Source: Panagrolaimus kolymaensis (lineage: Eukaryota; Nematoda; Chromadorea; Rhabditida; Panagrolaimidae). From it: a stretch of DNA of 64,000 bases. The stretch covers positions 1,922,001-1,986,000 of the forward strand of contig JAJQJQ010000026.1 in NCBI GenBank assembly GCA_028622995.1. The letters run 5' to 3'. Within the stretch, counting starts at the first letter, position 1; each line of letters opens with the position of its first letter. The notes beneath the pieces were generated by a model, which was given only the letters and a program-made list of their open reading frames with translations, was not told the DNA's origin and ran no database searches. Made by a program: the position numbers and the translations under genes. Below are positions 1 to 11,100 of the stretch, one piece after another.

Positions 1-2
1 CT

Positions 3-437
3 GGCGCAATTTTCGTTTTCGATCGTCCACCAGCTTATGAAGCACCAACTGCTGGTTATCGTGAAATGCCACCATCGTATTATTATCAAAACAATTTTCA
101 AGGTTATAATTATGCTGGAAATGTATTTAATGATGTTCCAACGAATGTTTATGTTTACGATCAACCTCCACCTTATCCAGGTATGAACGGATATAATGGA
201 CAACAACCTCCACCAAATGCTGCTCCTGCTAATCCACCATATCCTGCTAATGGTAATCCACCATATCCTGCATCTGGCAATCCAAATTATCCTGCATCTA
301 ATCCACCATACCCTGCTGGTGATGTAACATCAAATCAAAATGCCATGTATCCAGATCTTCATCGTCGAAATCCAACTGCGCCACCATCAGAACCACCACC
401 ACCTTATGAAGCTCCACCATTGCCTCCAAAAGCCTAA
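3..437 (+). CDS. 3' end of a Pro/Tyr-rich PPxY-tail protein (5' end outside window)
   Basis: The frame is open from the window edge to a TAA at 435-437, so this is the last exon, or part of it, of a gene that starts upstream. The visible 144 residues are low in complexity and rich in Pro, Tyr, Asn and Ala. They include a run of PPYPA/NYPA units (about 225-325) and end in PPPPYEAPPLPPKA. The repeated PPxY-like motifs are the type bound by WW domains (for example Nedd4-family E3 ligases), and the last residues also resemble an SH3 ligand. No folded domain is visible, so the family cannot be named. A WW-binding cytosolic tail of a membrane or adaptor protein is an inference. An AATAAA at 678-683 is a plausible polyadenylation signal. 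Confidence 0.75.
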   Translation, partial: GAIFVFDRPPAYEAPTAGYREMPPSYYYQNNFQGYNYAGNVFNDVPTNVYVYDQPPPYPGMNGYNGQQPPPNAAPANPPYPANGNPPYPASGNPNYPASNPPYPAGDVTSNQNAMYPDLHRRNPTAPPSEPPPPYEAPPLPPKA

Positions 438-677
438 TTTGATCGTGCATTCTTTTTTTTACAATCAAAGTGAAAAGAAATGTTTCATTACGTGGTAAAT
501 AACTTATAATTTATTCTATGTATTCTTTTCGTTGCTTTATTTTTACCTTTTCACTAAATTTTACATATGTACTTCGCTAGTTATTTATTTTATGTATGTA
601 TAACATTTATGTCAAAATCTTTGATTGTTTGTATGTATGTAATTTTTTTGTTTCATTCCATAAAGTTGTATTGATTG

Positions 678-683
678 AATAAA
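678..683 (+). terminator. Polyadenylation signal AATAAA for the PPxY gene
   Basis: This is a canonical AATAAA about 240 bases after the stop codon at 437, followed by T-rich sequence. It is the best polyadenylation candidate for the gene at the left edge. Confidence 0.5.
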
Positions 684-1557
684 TTTTTTCGAGAGCTATT
701 ATTTAGCAGTTTTTTCTTCTTTTTTTGTCTCTTTTGTATGTACAAAGCGAAAGAAGTTAATACAGTAGGGAAATTCGGACATTCACATAGAAGTTAAACA
801 ACAGAGTTATTACATAAAGGCAATAATTGTGGAATGGTCAAAAGTGAAACAGCTAAAGTATGTAACTTGATTACTCAAAAATTTTTTTTGTTTGTTTTAA
901 TATTCCAGGGATTACTTCCTTTTTAACATTTGAACACGAAGGTTTTAAAGCTACGAACAAGCAATATTAAAAGGTTAAATTATATATTTTCATTAAAGGG
1001 TTAAAGCACAAATACATAGATACATTAATCAGCTAACAACATTGCAAATGTACACACATACCATTTTAAAGCATATAAAAGGTTAAAAAAGATATGTTGA
1101 AGGATTAGGAGAAGCAAAGCCGACGCCAATCTTCAGATATTTTGTTTTTTTGTAAGCAAAAGATTGGTTTCTTATTCTGAGGATGAAAACCATGGCTCTT
1201 CATCAGGTATCTCAAAATTACCCTGAAAATAATTGATACTGTATTTTTTAGGTTTTGATCACTATTTTGTTTATATTTTTTTTACGCAGCTGTTTTTTCT
1301 CTTTCTTAATTTATATCAAACCTTGAATATGACGATGGCGAAAGCAATGATTCGAAACAAAAGTATATTTTTTGCAACAGCAAAAAAACTATCAAACTAA
1401 ATTGCTTTTTTCTTTTTCTCGTTCTTATTCGCAGATGTTCAAAATCAACGAAATGGCTATTGTGAATAATCATATTTTCTTTTTTATGAAAACGATCTCA
1501 AAATTATTTATAAAAAAAATGATGCGTGGGAAAATTATACTCTTTTTTTCTTTTCTA
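684..1557. other. Intergenic, no gene seen
   Basis: This AT-rich spacer lies between the 3' ends of two convergent genes. One ATG-less open stretch (1372-1632) overlaps the last CNNM exon on the other strand and has only low-complexity F/K/I composition. I see no RNA gene or repeat. Confidence 0.5.
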
Positions 1558-4500
1558 TTATTTCGATTCATTAAACTCACTACGAAGTTTTTCAAGACTA
1601 TGATATCGCGTAATTTCTTCAGGAATTTTTAATAATGGTCCGTCTCCGTCTTTAGAATTTGTAAATGTGATAGTTTGTAAAGAAGTATTGAAAGGTCTAA
1701 GCGGATGGGTAGCTGATCGTTTTCGATTGTTGATATTAGATTCTCGAACAGAATAAGCTAAGTCGCTCACTTGAAGAGCATTTAAATATGTTTTCACAGT
1801 GATTTGAAGATATTTACACATTTCAGAAACATATAATTCATAATCAGGAATAAATCCGACTTTACCAAATTTTTCTAATTCTCCTTAAAAATTTAATAAT
1901 CAAAAATTTTAAAACTTAAAAATTGATTTAAAAACATGCCTGAATGAATTGAAACTAAACTTCCTCGAGAATAATCTGAACTTAATATAGTTTTAATTTT
2001 TTCAACCACTTCTATTCCAAAATATTCCCATGGCCCAACACGAAATTTTTGTCCACTTTCAGGAAATCGAATGGTAGCACTTCCTTCCAAAATCAAAATA
2101 AATCTCCTGGAGGTTTCACCAGCTGTATAAAGGTCGACACGTTCAACTTCACCGATATCATTGCAATTGAGGAATTCGATCTGCAAAATTAATTTTTTCG
2201 TTTTTGTTGTTTTGATTTTCAAAGAAGCAAAAGCTTATTTTTTAAAAGAAAATAGACCGTTTGTTTGACCTTTTTTAAATACACGTAAAAAAATGTGAAA
2301 AATAAAAACATTATCTATCTGTTTTTGTTTTCGCTTTGGCATTTCCTTTTCTTTTTTTTTCATTTGATCTTTAAACCATTTTTTTCTATTCACCTACCTT
2401 GTGAACATTTTTTCGTATAAGCATATGCATGGCTCTTTTATCTAAATATGTTTCATCAAAAATTGATGCATGAGTAAGAAGCCATTGAACGGTCATTTCG
2501 GCTAATGGAGCGGAAATATTTTTCCAATTTTCATGTGCACCAAAATGGCCACTTGAGCGAGTCTAAAAAAAATTACTTTTTTATTTTTTCGAAGAACATT
2601 TTTGCTTACAGTTTTAAAGACTCGTTTCGCTCTGAATTTATTATCCACGATGACATCAGTTTCATCAATAATTTCAGCTTGTAAAATTTCTTCTAAAATA
2701 TCTTCAAGAGTTACAATTCCAGTAATTTCTTCATATTTTTCTATCACATTATCTTCTTCGGTAACTTTATCTTCACCATTCTCTGTTTTTGATTTTTTCT
2801 GGACCACAGCTAAATGATATTCTCCCTAAATTTTAATTTTCATTTTATTCGCTTGCTTTTATTTCTGTCTGCTTACAGTTTTAAATTCATCCAACATTTT
2901 ATGCAATGGTGTATCTTCAGGAGTGAATTTCACTCGATGTTGATAATATGAGCATACACTTTTAACTGTGAATTCATCATCGGGGTCCAATAATGCTAGG
3001 TCAGTGATAAAGAGAAGTGAAACAATCTACAAAAAATGCATTTTTTTCTTGCGGTTTTTTACGATAAAAATTTGCGATACTTACCTTTTGTCGATTTCCT
3101 TCTTCATAAATTGGTATTCGACTATATCCCTTTTTAACTATTTCACCAATAGTATTTTTATTTAATATTGCTGCATCAGAAAGCATAAAAACATCTTCAA
3201 ATGGTGTCATAACATCAGAAACACTTTTTTCTATAATTTCCATTGCACCCACAACTATTTTTAAATCTTCTACGAGGTCTTTATTTTGTTCCCAACTTGG
3301 AGTCATTTTCATAAGCTCCAATAATTGATTGTGATCGTAGCCGACCATGTCTGAACCGAGGATAAGATCCAAGGTTTTTCCAATAGGCCATGCAAGAGGA
3401 AAAGTAATAAGCATAAAAAATTTTGTTAACCAAATTGTTTTAGCTCCTACTTGGAGACCTTTTCTGAAAAACATAATTGCTTTTAAATGATGTTTTAGGT
3501 TTTTAGCTTACTTAATGCAAACACTTTGAGGCACAATTTCTCCAAATACAACAATGGCGAAGGAAGCTGTGATAAAAGCAATAATTCCAGAAGTTAAATC
3601 TCCCATAAGAATTGAGATTCCAGAATTCACGAGAACATTCATGATTAAAATTGTGCAAAGAAGATAATTTCCCTTTTTTCGAACAGGGAGAATTTCTTTT
3701 GCATAACGCCGCTCTTCTTCGGATCCTTTAAAGTTCAATTTTTTAAATATGATTCTCAAGATTTTAAATTTTTTAGCTTACCCGAATTTTCTATCAAAGT
3801 TAATTCTTGTGGTGATAAAGCCATTAATCCAAGATTGAGGCCGGAAAAAAGTGCAGACATTGATAAAAGACAGAAAATGATTAAGATTTGTATTTCCTCT
3901 GGCATGTAGTGAGTTGGAGGATCATGGGTTGCAATAATCCATGTACGCATTTCATCAATCTTAAAATATAGTCTTTTTAAAATGCGTTTTATTTTATTTT
4001 TATTGTAGTACTTACAAGTACCATATCCTCTTCGTCATCCTCTATCCTTCCAGTGGGTTTTTGTTTTATACAGATTCGATAAGGGTTATCAGCTCTAAAA
4101 TAATGCCATTTTTATTCATTTTTTTCCTTTAATTTTTTTTGTAAATGTTTACTCTGCAAATGCTACAACCATTTCAATAACTTTATCTGTTTGAGTTATA
4201 AATGCCGAATGTGAAATATTTTGTATTGAACGCAAGCAATTGTCTTTGGTTAATGTCACCAAGGCAACATGATCCAACCAATATCCAAATAAAACTACTC
4301 TTACATCTATGTCGGGTTCAACAACGCTTATTCCGGCTGTACTAAAAAAGAAATTATAGCTTAATTAGTATTTTTTTTCTGGTTTTTTTTTCTTACTTGT
4401 AACTTATAAATCCATTGGTTCGAGGAAGGGATTCAACTCGAACACCAGAAATATGAGGTCTCACTTTTATTGTTATTAAATCTTGTGGATTTATGTAATC

Positions 4501-4803
4501 TGGAAGATTGCCCTGAAAGAAAGAGAATATTTGGTATGAATTTATCTTTTTTCCATTTTTAATTTTTTCGTTGCCCCGACCTATCAGAAATTTTTGTGCG
4601 AGACACTTTTATATTGTTTTTTATTTTTTGAACGCCGAACATTTTTTTAAGAAAAGTTTTTTTTAATCAAGCTAACTTACTTTGTTTAAAACCATATCTC
4701 CATGTATTTGCGCTGGAATCCATATCAGCAAAAATAAAAAATATATTATAGCTAATAACTCATTATTTCTTTTTCTTTTGATCAACAACAACACAGCTGC
4801 CAT
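1558..4803 (-). CDS. CNNM (cyclin M / ancient conserved domain) Mg2+ transport family protein
   Basis: There are twelve exons: 4803-4681, 4512-4397, 4341-4153, 4094-4016, 3959-3782, 3725-3512, 3463-3085, 3026-2877, 2825-2610, 2562-2398, 2180-1916 and 1883-1558 (799 aa, frame closes). A hydrophobic leader (about residues 14-32) is followed by an extracellular part. The DUF21 membrane domain (about 175-340) carries the signature [11 protein letters not shown] and further hydrophobic helices. A CBS pair follows: the first CBS begins near [12 protein letters not shown], and the second contains [17 protein letters not shown]. The C-terminal half holds a cNMP-binding-like fold ([20 protein letters not shown]). 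CNNM proteins mediate or regulate Mg2+ efflux at basolateral plasma membranes, and C. elegans has five (cnnm-1 to cnnm-5). I cannot say which one this is. The donor of exon 11 (GTTTTA) is weak but is the only one I found that keeps the frame. Confidence 0.93.
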
Positions 4804-5428
4804 TTCAATCAATAAATAAACATTCAATAAGTCATATCATTAGTGAAAGAGGGTTAAATACTCAGTATAATTGTTGAACTTTGTAGCTTTTATCGATAAG
4901 ATAAGAACAACAACGCATTCGTTGATCACAAATTTTTTTCACTAATATCAGCGCACAGGAAACTAAAAACATTGATTTTAAAAATTTATTCAGAAAAAAT
5001 CGAAAAAACGATCGTGTTTTTTAATAATTATTTTTCTTCACAAATCAATCACAGTATTTATGAAAAACTTAATGCAGTAAATCTATAAAAGTGTTGTTGT
5101 TGTATCGAACAAGTTTATATTATTAGTCTTTTTTCTTTTGCTCTTTTTCACTTTTATGAATAACTTGAGAAACACGTCGTCTCGCGATTGTCGTCGTCTG
5201 TCTTCTTTCGTTTTTATTGTCCTGAATCAAAGAAGAAAAAATTATGTCGCGTTCTTCTGTCAAAAGTTATTGAAATCTATTATTTTAATCTGTCGGTATT
5301 CACAATTTTTAAGTTTGAGGAAAGGTAAAGAAAAAAATTCGTTCGAGGTTTTATTTTTGTTAAAGAAAGTGTTTGATAAAAAAAATTATAAGAGTTTTAT
5401 TTTAGTGAACAAAATTTAATTTAATTTA
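4804..5428. other. Intergenic between two minus-strand genes
   Basis: These 625 bases hold the presumed promoter/5'UTR of the CNNM gene and the 3' end of the Cys-rich gene. An open stretch at 5138-5419 (+) has low-complexity codon content and no domain. Nothing else is supported. Confidence 0.5.
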
Positions 5429-7170
5429 TTAAAAGCATTGATTAGGGAAAACACAATTGCCAAAGCGATCTCGAACCAAACCATTTTGACATTGGCATCG
5501 ACCGGGTAAGCATTGAGACGTACAAATATTATTACGTTGGAAACAACTTGGTTCACATGCAGATGCGCATGATCGAAATACTTCATTGCGATTGCATTGG
5601 CTGGGTCCCGAACCTGTAATAGAAAAAAAATTTAGATCATAATCTTGAGTGATTTTTTTTAAAGTGGCAGCCGAAATGAAACTTGTTTTTTTTAAAATTA
5701 ATTTTTGAATCTCTATGCTAAAATTTTACCCAATTGAAGGTTGTCCCCCACCTTGATTACAAAATCCATTGAAGCAACTCTGGCCTCTTTGACAATTGGA
5801 ATTGCTATTGCATCGACGAACGCATTGAGAATTAAAGCAACCAAAACCTTGGGAACAAGCGCTGTTATCGCGACATCCTAAAAATCCTACATTTTTTTAT
5901 TCATTTTTTATTGCAAAAAAACTTTTACCTAAGCGACATTGGAAATTTACACAAATATTATTGCGGCCACAATGAGAATCGGATGAGCATTGACCTTGAG
6001 GTGGGCCTAAAACATTTTTAGTTATTTTTTTAAAGACATCCAATAGGCTTACCAGCAGTTCTTCGGCATGTTCCATCAACGCAAACAAAACCATTTTCAC
6101 AATCACTGAAAGCTCGGCAACCCGCAGTACAACGGTTTCCAAGGCAAACGTTTCCACGAGGGCAATCATTATCTCGATTGCAGACAGCTAAAATCCTTGG
6201 TTATTGCCGTCGCTTAAAAATACGAAAACTAACGCAAAGTGCATCTACCAGCTTGACATAAAAGGCCTTGAGAGCATTGGGAGTTGGAACTGCATCCTAA
6301 AAGTTTTAACTTTTTTTTGATATCGTGACTTTTAAATTTTGACAAACCATTAGCACATCGAGAATTTTGGCAGATTTGATTTCCTGGACATTGATTATCA
6401 CGAGAACATCCGTCTATAATTTTTTATTTTCTCTCTTTTTAATTTTAATTATAAATTCTACTTTGAGGAGGTTGATTAGATCTGCATTGATTGGATGCAA
6501 CGCATTGTTTGGAGGTGGTATCACGGAAGAATCCATCAGCGCATAGGCACATGAGCTGATTGCAATTTCGATCGCAATTAGTTTCACCAGCGCATGTACG
6601 TTCGCAAGCAATTCGAGAACAATTTTGTCGAATGAGAACTTCACCAAAGTTGCAAGTTGGAGATGGATTTCCAGTGGTAGGACATTCTGCTCGTGGAACA
6701 CATTGGCCATTCGAAGTTCTTAAAAATCCTGGAGCACATTGGCATTTAGCTTGTTGACATTCGGAGCGGCAATTGTTATTTTGTTGTTGCTGACATGAAG
6801 GTTCACAATCTTGTGCGCATTGCCAAAAAACTTCATTAGGGGTGCGGCATCTTAAAATTTTATTTAATAATGTTTCGTCAAAAAAATGGGTTTAAGCTAG
6901 CTTACAAAGCTGGAGAGCTACAATCTTGTGAAATTCGACGACATCCTTGATTATCAATACTGATAATCCATTGACAAGTTCGACCACTAACCGATTGTTG
7001 AGATTGAGATTGAGCTTCGAGTGGAGGACAATTTTGAGCAACTAAACGACCAGTGACGTCTTGTCCTGCAGCAAAAGGTGCTACTGCAATCAAAGCCTAA
7101 AAACAATATAGATGAAAAAGTTTTCCTATCGTCTGCTGCTTACCACCAAGAAAACAATTGGAAGGAACAT
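5429..7170 (-). CDS. Secreted Cys-rich protein with TIL domains and short disulfide repeats
   Basis: There are nine exons: 7170-7144, 7096-6906, 6850-6462, 6413-6348, 6296-6249, 6187-6053, 6006-5929, 5877-5752 and 5613-5429 (414 aa). A signal peptide (MFLPIVFLVALIAVAPFAAG) is followed by a Cys-poor stretch. Two trypsin-inhibitor-like (TIL) modules sit at about residues 73-130 and 137-196. Then comes a series of small Cys modules of the type CSRDNQCPGNQICQNSRC, each on its own exon, and a C-terminal TIL-like module starting CNRNEVFRSCASACEPSC. TIL domains are ten-Cys folds often found in serine-protease inhibitors and extracellular matrix proteins. The short repeats resemble EB-type modules. 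No reactive-site specificity can be inferred. The exon 8 donor (CAAG|GTGGGG) was chosen because the stronger-looking GTAAAA 22 bases on breaks the frame. Confidence 0.85.
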
Positions 7171-8194
7171 TTTATTTAACAATTCTGATGGAAGAAGTTT
7201 CAAAATTTTTTGCTTTTATATTTTTCAGATGCTTGAATAATTTTCAATTTTTCACGTTTTTAATGACTCTTTCATTTTCACAAAAAACACTGTAACATCA
7301 ATCTATGATTTTAAGGAAAATGTTTTATAAATTTGTAAGCATTATTCACATATTTTTTGTATTTCTTTTTGCTCATCTATTATTTTTTTGTGGCAACAAA
7401 AATGATCAAAAGTTATTTTCAGTCTCTTTTTTTTTTCTCTCTGTGATTTTTTTCGTAAATGCAAAAAAGCTGTAATCAAATTATAAAGCAAAAAAAATGG
7501 TGAAAAAAACTGCAATGGAGAGAAAAAAATTGTTTTTTTACCTTTACCTTTACGGAAAAGAAAAATAACGAATAACAACATGAAAAAAATTGTGGTTGAA
7601 TGTGGTTTATTTCTTTTTCTCTTGAGAGCTTATTGCTGCTTGTCTTTTCTCAAGGAAATGGAGAAAAGGAAAAAATATGCGTAAAAGTGCAACGACTACT
7701 AAAAAATTGTTATTTTCATTTCTAAACTATAAAAATATATAGAAATGCAAAGAACAGTTTGCCAAAAAATTTTAGATAAGTTCAGACAGCCGCTGTCTAG
7801 GTCAAATTCAAATTCTATAAAATTATCATTAAGTTTTTAAATTTTCTTTATCTCCTTTCTCTTGGAATTATTCTAAAGTTAATTCAAAGTTAATAATGAA
7901 TTTTTTTAAATAATTGTTTATGAAGTAAAAAATTCTTTTGTAATTTATTTATATTTCAAGCATTCAATAAACTTATGATAAGTTTTTACCCATATTACTT
8001 TAAATTAATATTTGAGGTAGAATATATATTCATTTTTTACCTTTTTATTTGATAATTTGCTTCCATATCCAAGATTATTATCGCGTTAAAATATTTAATA
8101 AACCAATAATATAAAATTTTAAATACTTTATTTCCAGATTCATCATCGGAGGAGTTTTTGTTAATTAAACTTTTTATTCCATAATCGTTAAAAT
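7171..8194. other. Divergent intergenic region
   Basis: This is the spacer between the start of the Cys-rich gene (-) and the start of the co-SMAD gene (+), so it should hold both promoters. It is AT-rich with many A/T runs. No RNA gene or repeat was recognised, and the small open stretches in it are low-complexity. Confidence 0.5.
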
Positions 8195-11100
8195 ATGGAA
8201 TCCAATTCTGACGGAGGAACTCCAGGACCAAATTTTGCGAGTAAACCAAATTCCAGTAAAGTTGGGCATTTGTGTAGGTTTACTTTTTTCAAACAATAAA
8301 TTCTTTACTAAATTTTAATATATTTTATAGTATCAGATCTTGAGCCAGCTTCTTCCAGTCCTCCAATTGTTGAAAGTAAAAAACCACCGCCTGTAAAAGA
8401 TGTTGGAAATAAAAAATCTTCGAATAAAGATGTTCGAGACCTTCCTGGAACAACAAATATGAAGCGTCCAAGTGTAAATGATAGCATTCAAGTCATCAGT
8501 GATTATCTTACCCAATTCGCTGTGGTATGTACCCTTTTTTATCAGTGTCAATAATTAATAGGAATCACATAAAGCATAGAGGAAGTCTCTTGACTATAGA
8601 CGCTATAAATTTGAAAAAAAATAGTGGATATATTTTTTCGTTGATAAATTTAAAATTAAAATTTAATTACAAAAAGGTATGGGAGTTGAGCCACCGTTCA
8701 CCCCCACAAAAAACAAAGTTGCAAAAAATAAATGGTCCAACTTTTTTTGGCATTGCGCAGAAAAATTTGCATGGAACTATATCGTTTTAAGAATACTTTA
8801 ACCTTGATCTTTTTTAAATTGTGCATCACAGCTGTGATTTGACCTTTATGTAACTGAATTATTATTCATCTAAAAAAATTTAGAATTAATTTATTCACGC
8901 TTACTTTTAAACAAAAATTGGTTTTATTTTAAGGGCCATGAAGAAGTATTCGAGCGAAAAGCAATTGAAAGTTTAGTAAAAAAATTAAAAGATCGTCGAA
9001 AAGAATTAGAAGATTTTATATCATGCATTTCAACCATAGGATGTCAAAAAACTAAATGCGTTACGATTACCAGAACATTGGATGGAAGATTACAAGTAAT
9101 TTTTTAAAGGAATTTTTTAATGTAATCAAAAAATAAATTATCTTTTAAAGGTTGCTGGTCGAAAGGGTTTTCCGCACGTTGTATATGCCAAAGTGTTTCG
9201 TTGGCCTGATCTTCATAAAAACGAATTAAAAAATGAGCCATTTTGTATTCATGGATTTGATCAAAAAACAGATTTGGTAAGGATATTTTAATTTTAGTAT
9301 TTTTTTAAATATGTGTAAAATTTACAGGTATGCATAAATCCATATCATTATAGCCGAATAATGGTTACTCAAGAAACTGAAATCCAAACATCAAGCTCCA
9401 AAAACATTTCTCCAGGTTATAAGTAAACAATTTCAAACTTAAAAAAAATCTTTTTTTAATTTGAATATCCTTTTAGTCCTCCTCCACCTAGATCATCGTC
9501 CTCTGCCAGTGGTAGTGCGAGTACTCCAACTGCTCCATCCCAATATCAAACATATCCACCCCAAACATATCAACAATTTCCTCAATCCAAATCCGAGTTA
9601 CAACCAATTGCGGAAAGTCCATATTATTCTGATTATTTTAATAATTATCAATCACCTGTTGTTGATGGAGAAAGAGGAGGGACAAATTTCCAACCTCAAC
9701 CAGTAACTCCACACGATCCTTATTTGTCACCTCAAAGTAACACTACTTCTGGATCATTATATCATCAAACAAGTTTTGAACAATTTCAATCACCTGGTGA
9801 ATTTTCTCAACCATATTCCATTGCACCATCATCATATCAGCCATTCGAACAACAGCAACAACGACAACCTATGGACCAATATTCTCCATTCCCTCCACAA
9901 CAATTTGTTGAACCTCATCCTCTTCAAATGTCACAATATCCTTCAGGCTTTCAAGAGCCACCAGCAACTTTTAACTCACCATATTCAGTACCATACAGTA
10001 ATGATTCACAACAACCTATGGGTGCTGCTAATAATTCGGCGGCATATCCCAATTCTGCATTGCCCCAAAGAGAATATTATGATTGGGAAAATGTGTCATT
10101 AAGAAAGTCCAACGATGCTGTGATTAATCGCGATCATCCTGATCGAGAAATAAGGCAAAATTTAAAAATAATAACTTCAACTTCGATTGGACCACCGAAG
10201 AAACGTAAAAATTTTTCAACAGCGCCGTCGTTTCCAGCGACGGCAAACGAAGCAACAAAGGAAAGTGAAATACAACCATTATCAACTATGAAAATAGTAG
10301 AAAATGCATCAAACAAAGTTTCACAAAAAGGTCCAAATGAAGAAATGATTGGTCACCAAAAAGGTGATCTCGTTCAAATTGCAAAAACTACTAAAAATAA
10401 TTCAACTTCAGTAAAAGATGTTGATGATAATGATTTATCTTTACCTGCTGATTTTGTAAGTTTTGCTTATAGAGCCAACATCTAAAATCTGATAATAATA
10501 ATGAATAATATATTATAGATGGAACAATACAATTTCGCTGAAGATAACTTTGAGGATCCTGCTGCTTTTTTTAATCTTGATGCGCCTATCGGAGTATGAT
10601 TTTTCTTACTCGTTAATTCTAAATATATATTTTACTTTTAAGGAGGATGTATCGGAAGTTCCACTTAAAGAATTATCTCAGAATGAAACGCCTTTGAATG
10701 AAAGTGTTTCTGATAATAATGCTGTTGCAGACAGCGTTCTTCAACGATTGCTTGATGAAGATGATAGCCCAACAAAGCAGCCATCTCTTGATCAAAGTAA
10801 AGCTCACACTGCTGCTACTATAAGTTTTCCTACAACTCAAGTAAATACTACTGCAGCTACTCAAAATTCTATTGAAAATAACTATAATTTTACTCGTTCT
10901 AATTATCCACCAGTTAGCCGAATGCATGCCAATATTGCTTCTCAACAAACATTCCAATATAATCAACAGAATCGCCCAGGCCCAAGTAACATTGGACAAA
11001 TGGGTCAAAATGTGAATGTTACAACACCACCTCCACATTACATCCAACGTGGTGAAGAACCATACAATTATAATGAATCGATTCTTAAATCAGCAGATAG

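Noticed and set aside
1372..1632. 86-codon open stretch on the plus strand
   Set aside because: It overlaps the last CNNM exon antisense, is made of F/K/I/M-rich low-complexity residues and has no domain.
8525..8933. Long intron 2 of the co-SMAD gene as a possible transposon fragment
   Set aside because: It contains a short C-rich patch and a small CAAAGTTG/CAACTTT hairpin, but no terminal repeats or coding remnant, so an insertion cannot be supported.
9776..10102. Second reading frame of 108 codons inside the co-SMAD linker
   Set aside because: It is a His/Asn/Leu-rich shadow of the CAA/CCA-rich linker and lies within an exon whose proper frame is continuous with MH1 and MH2.
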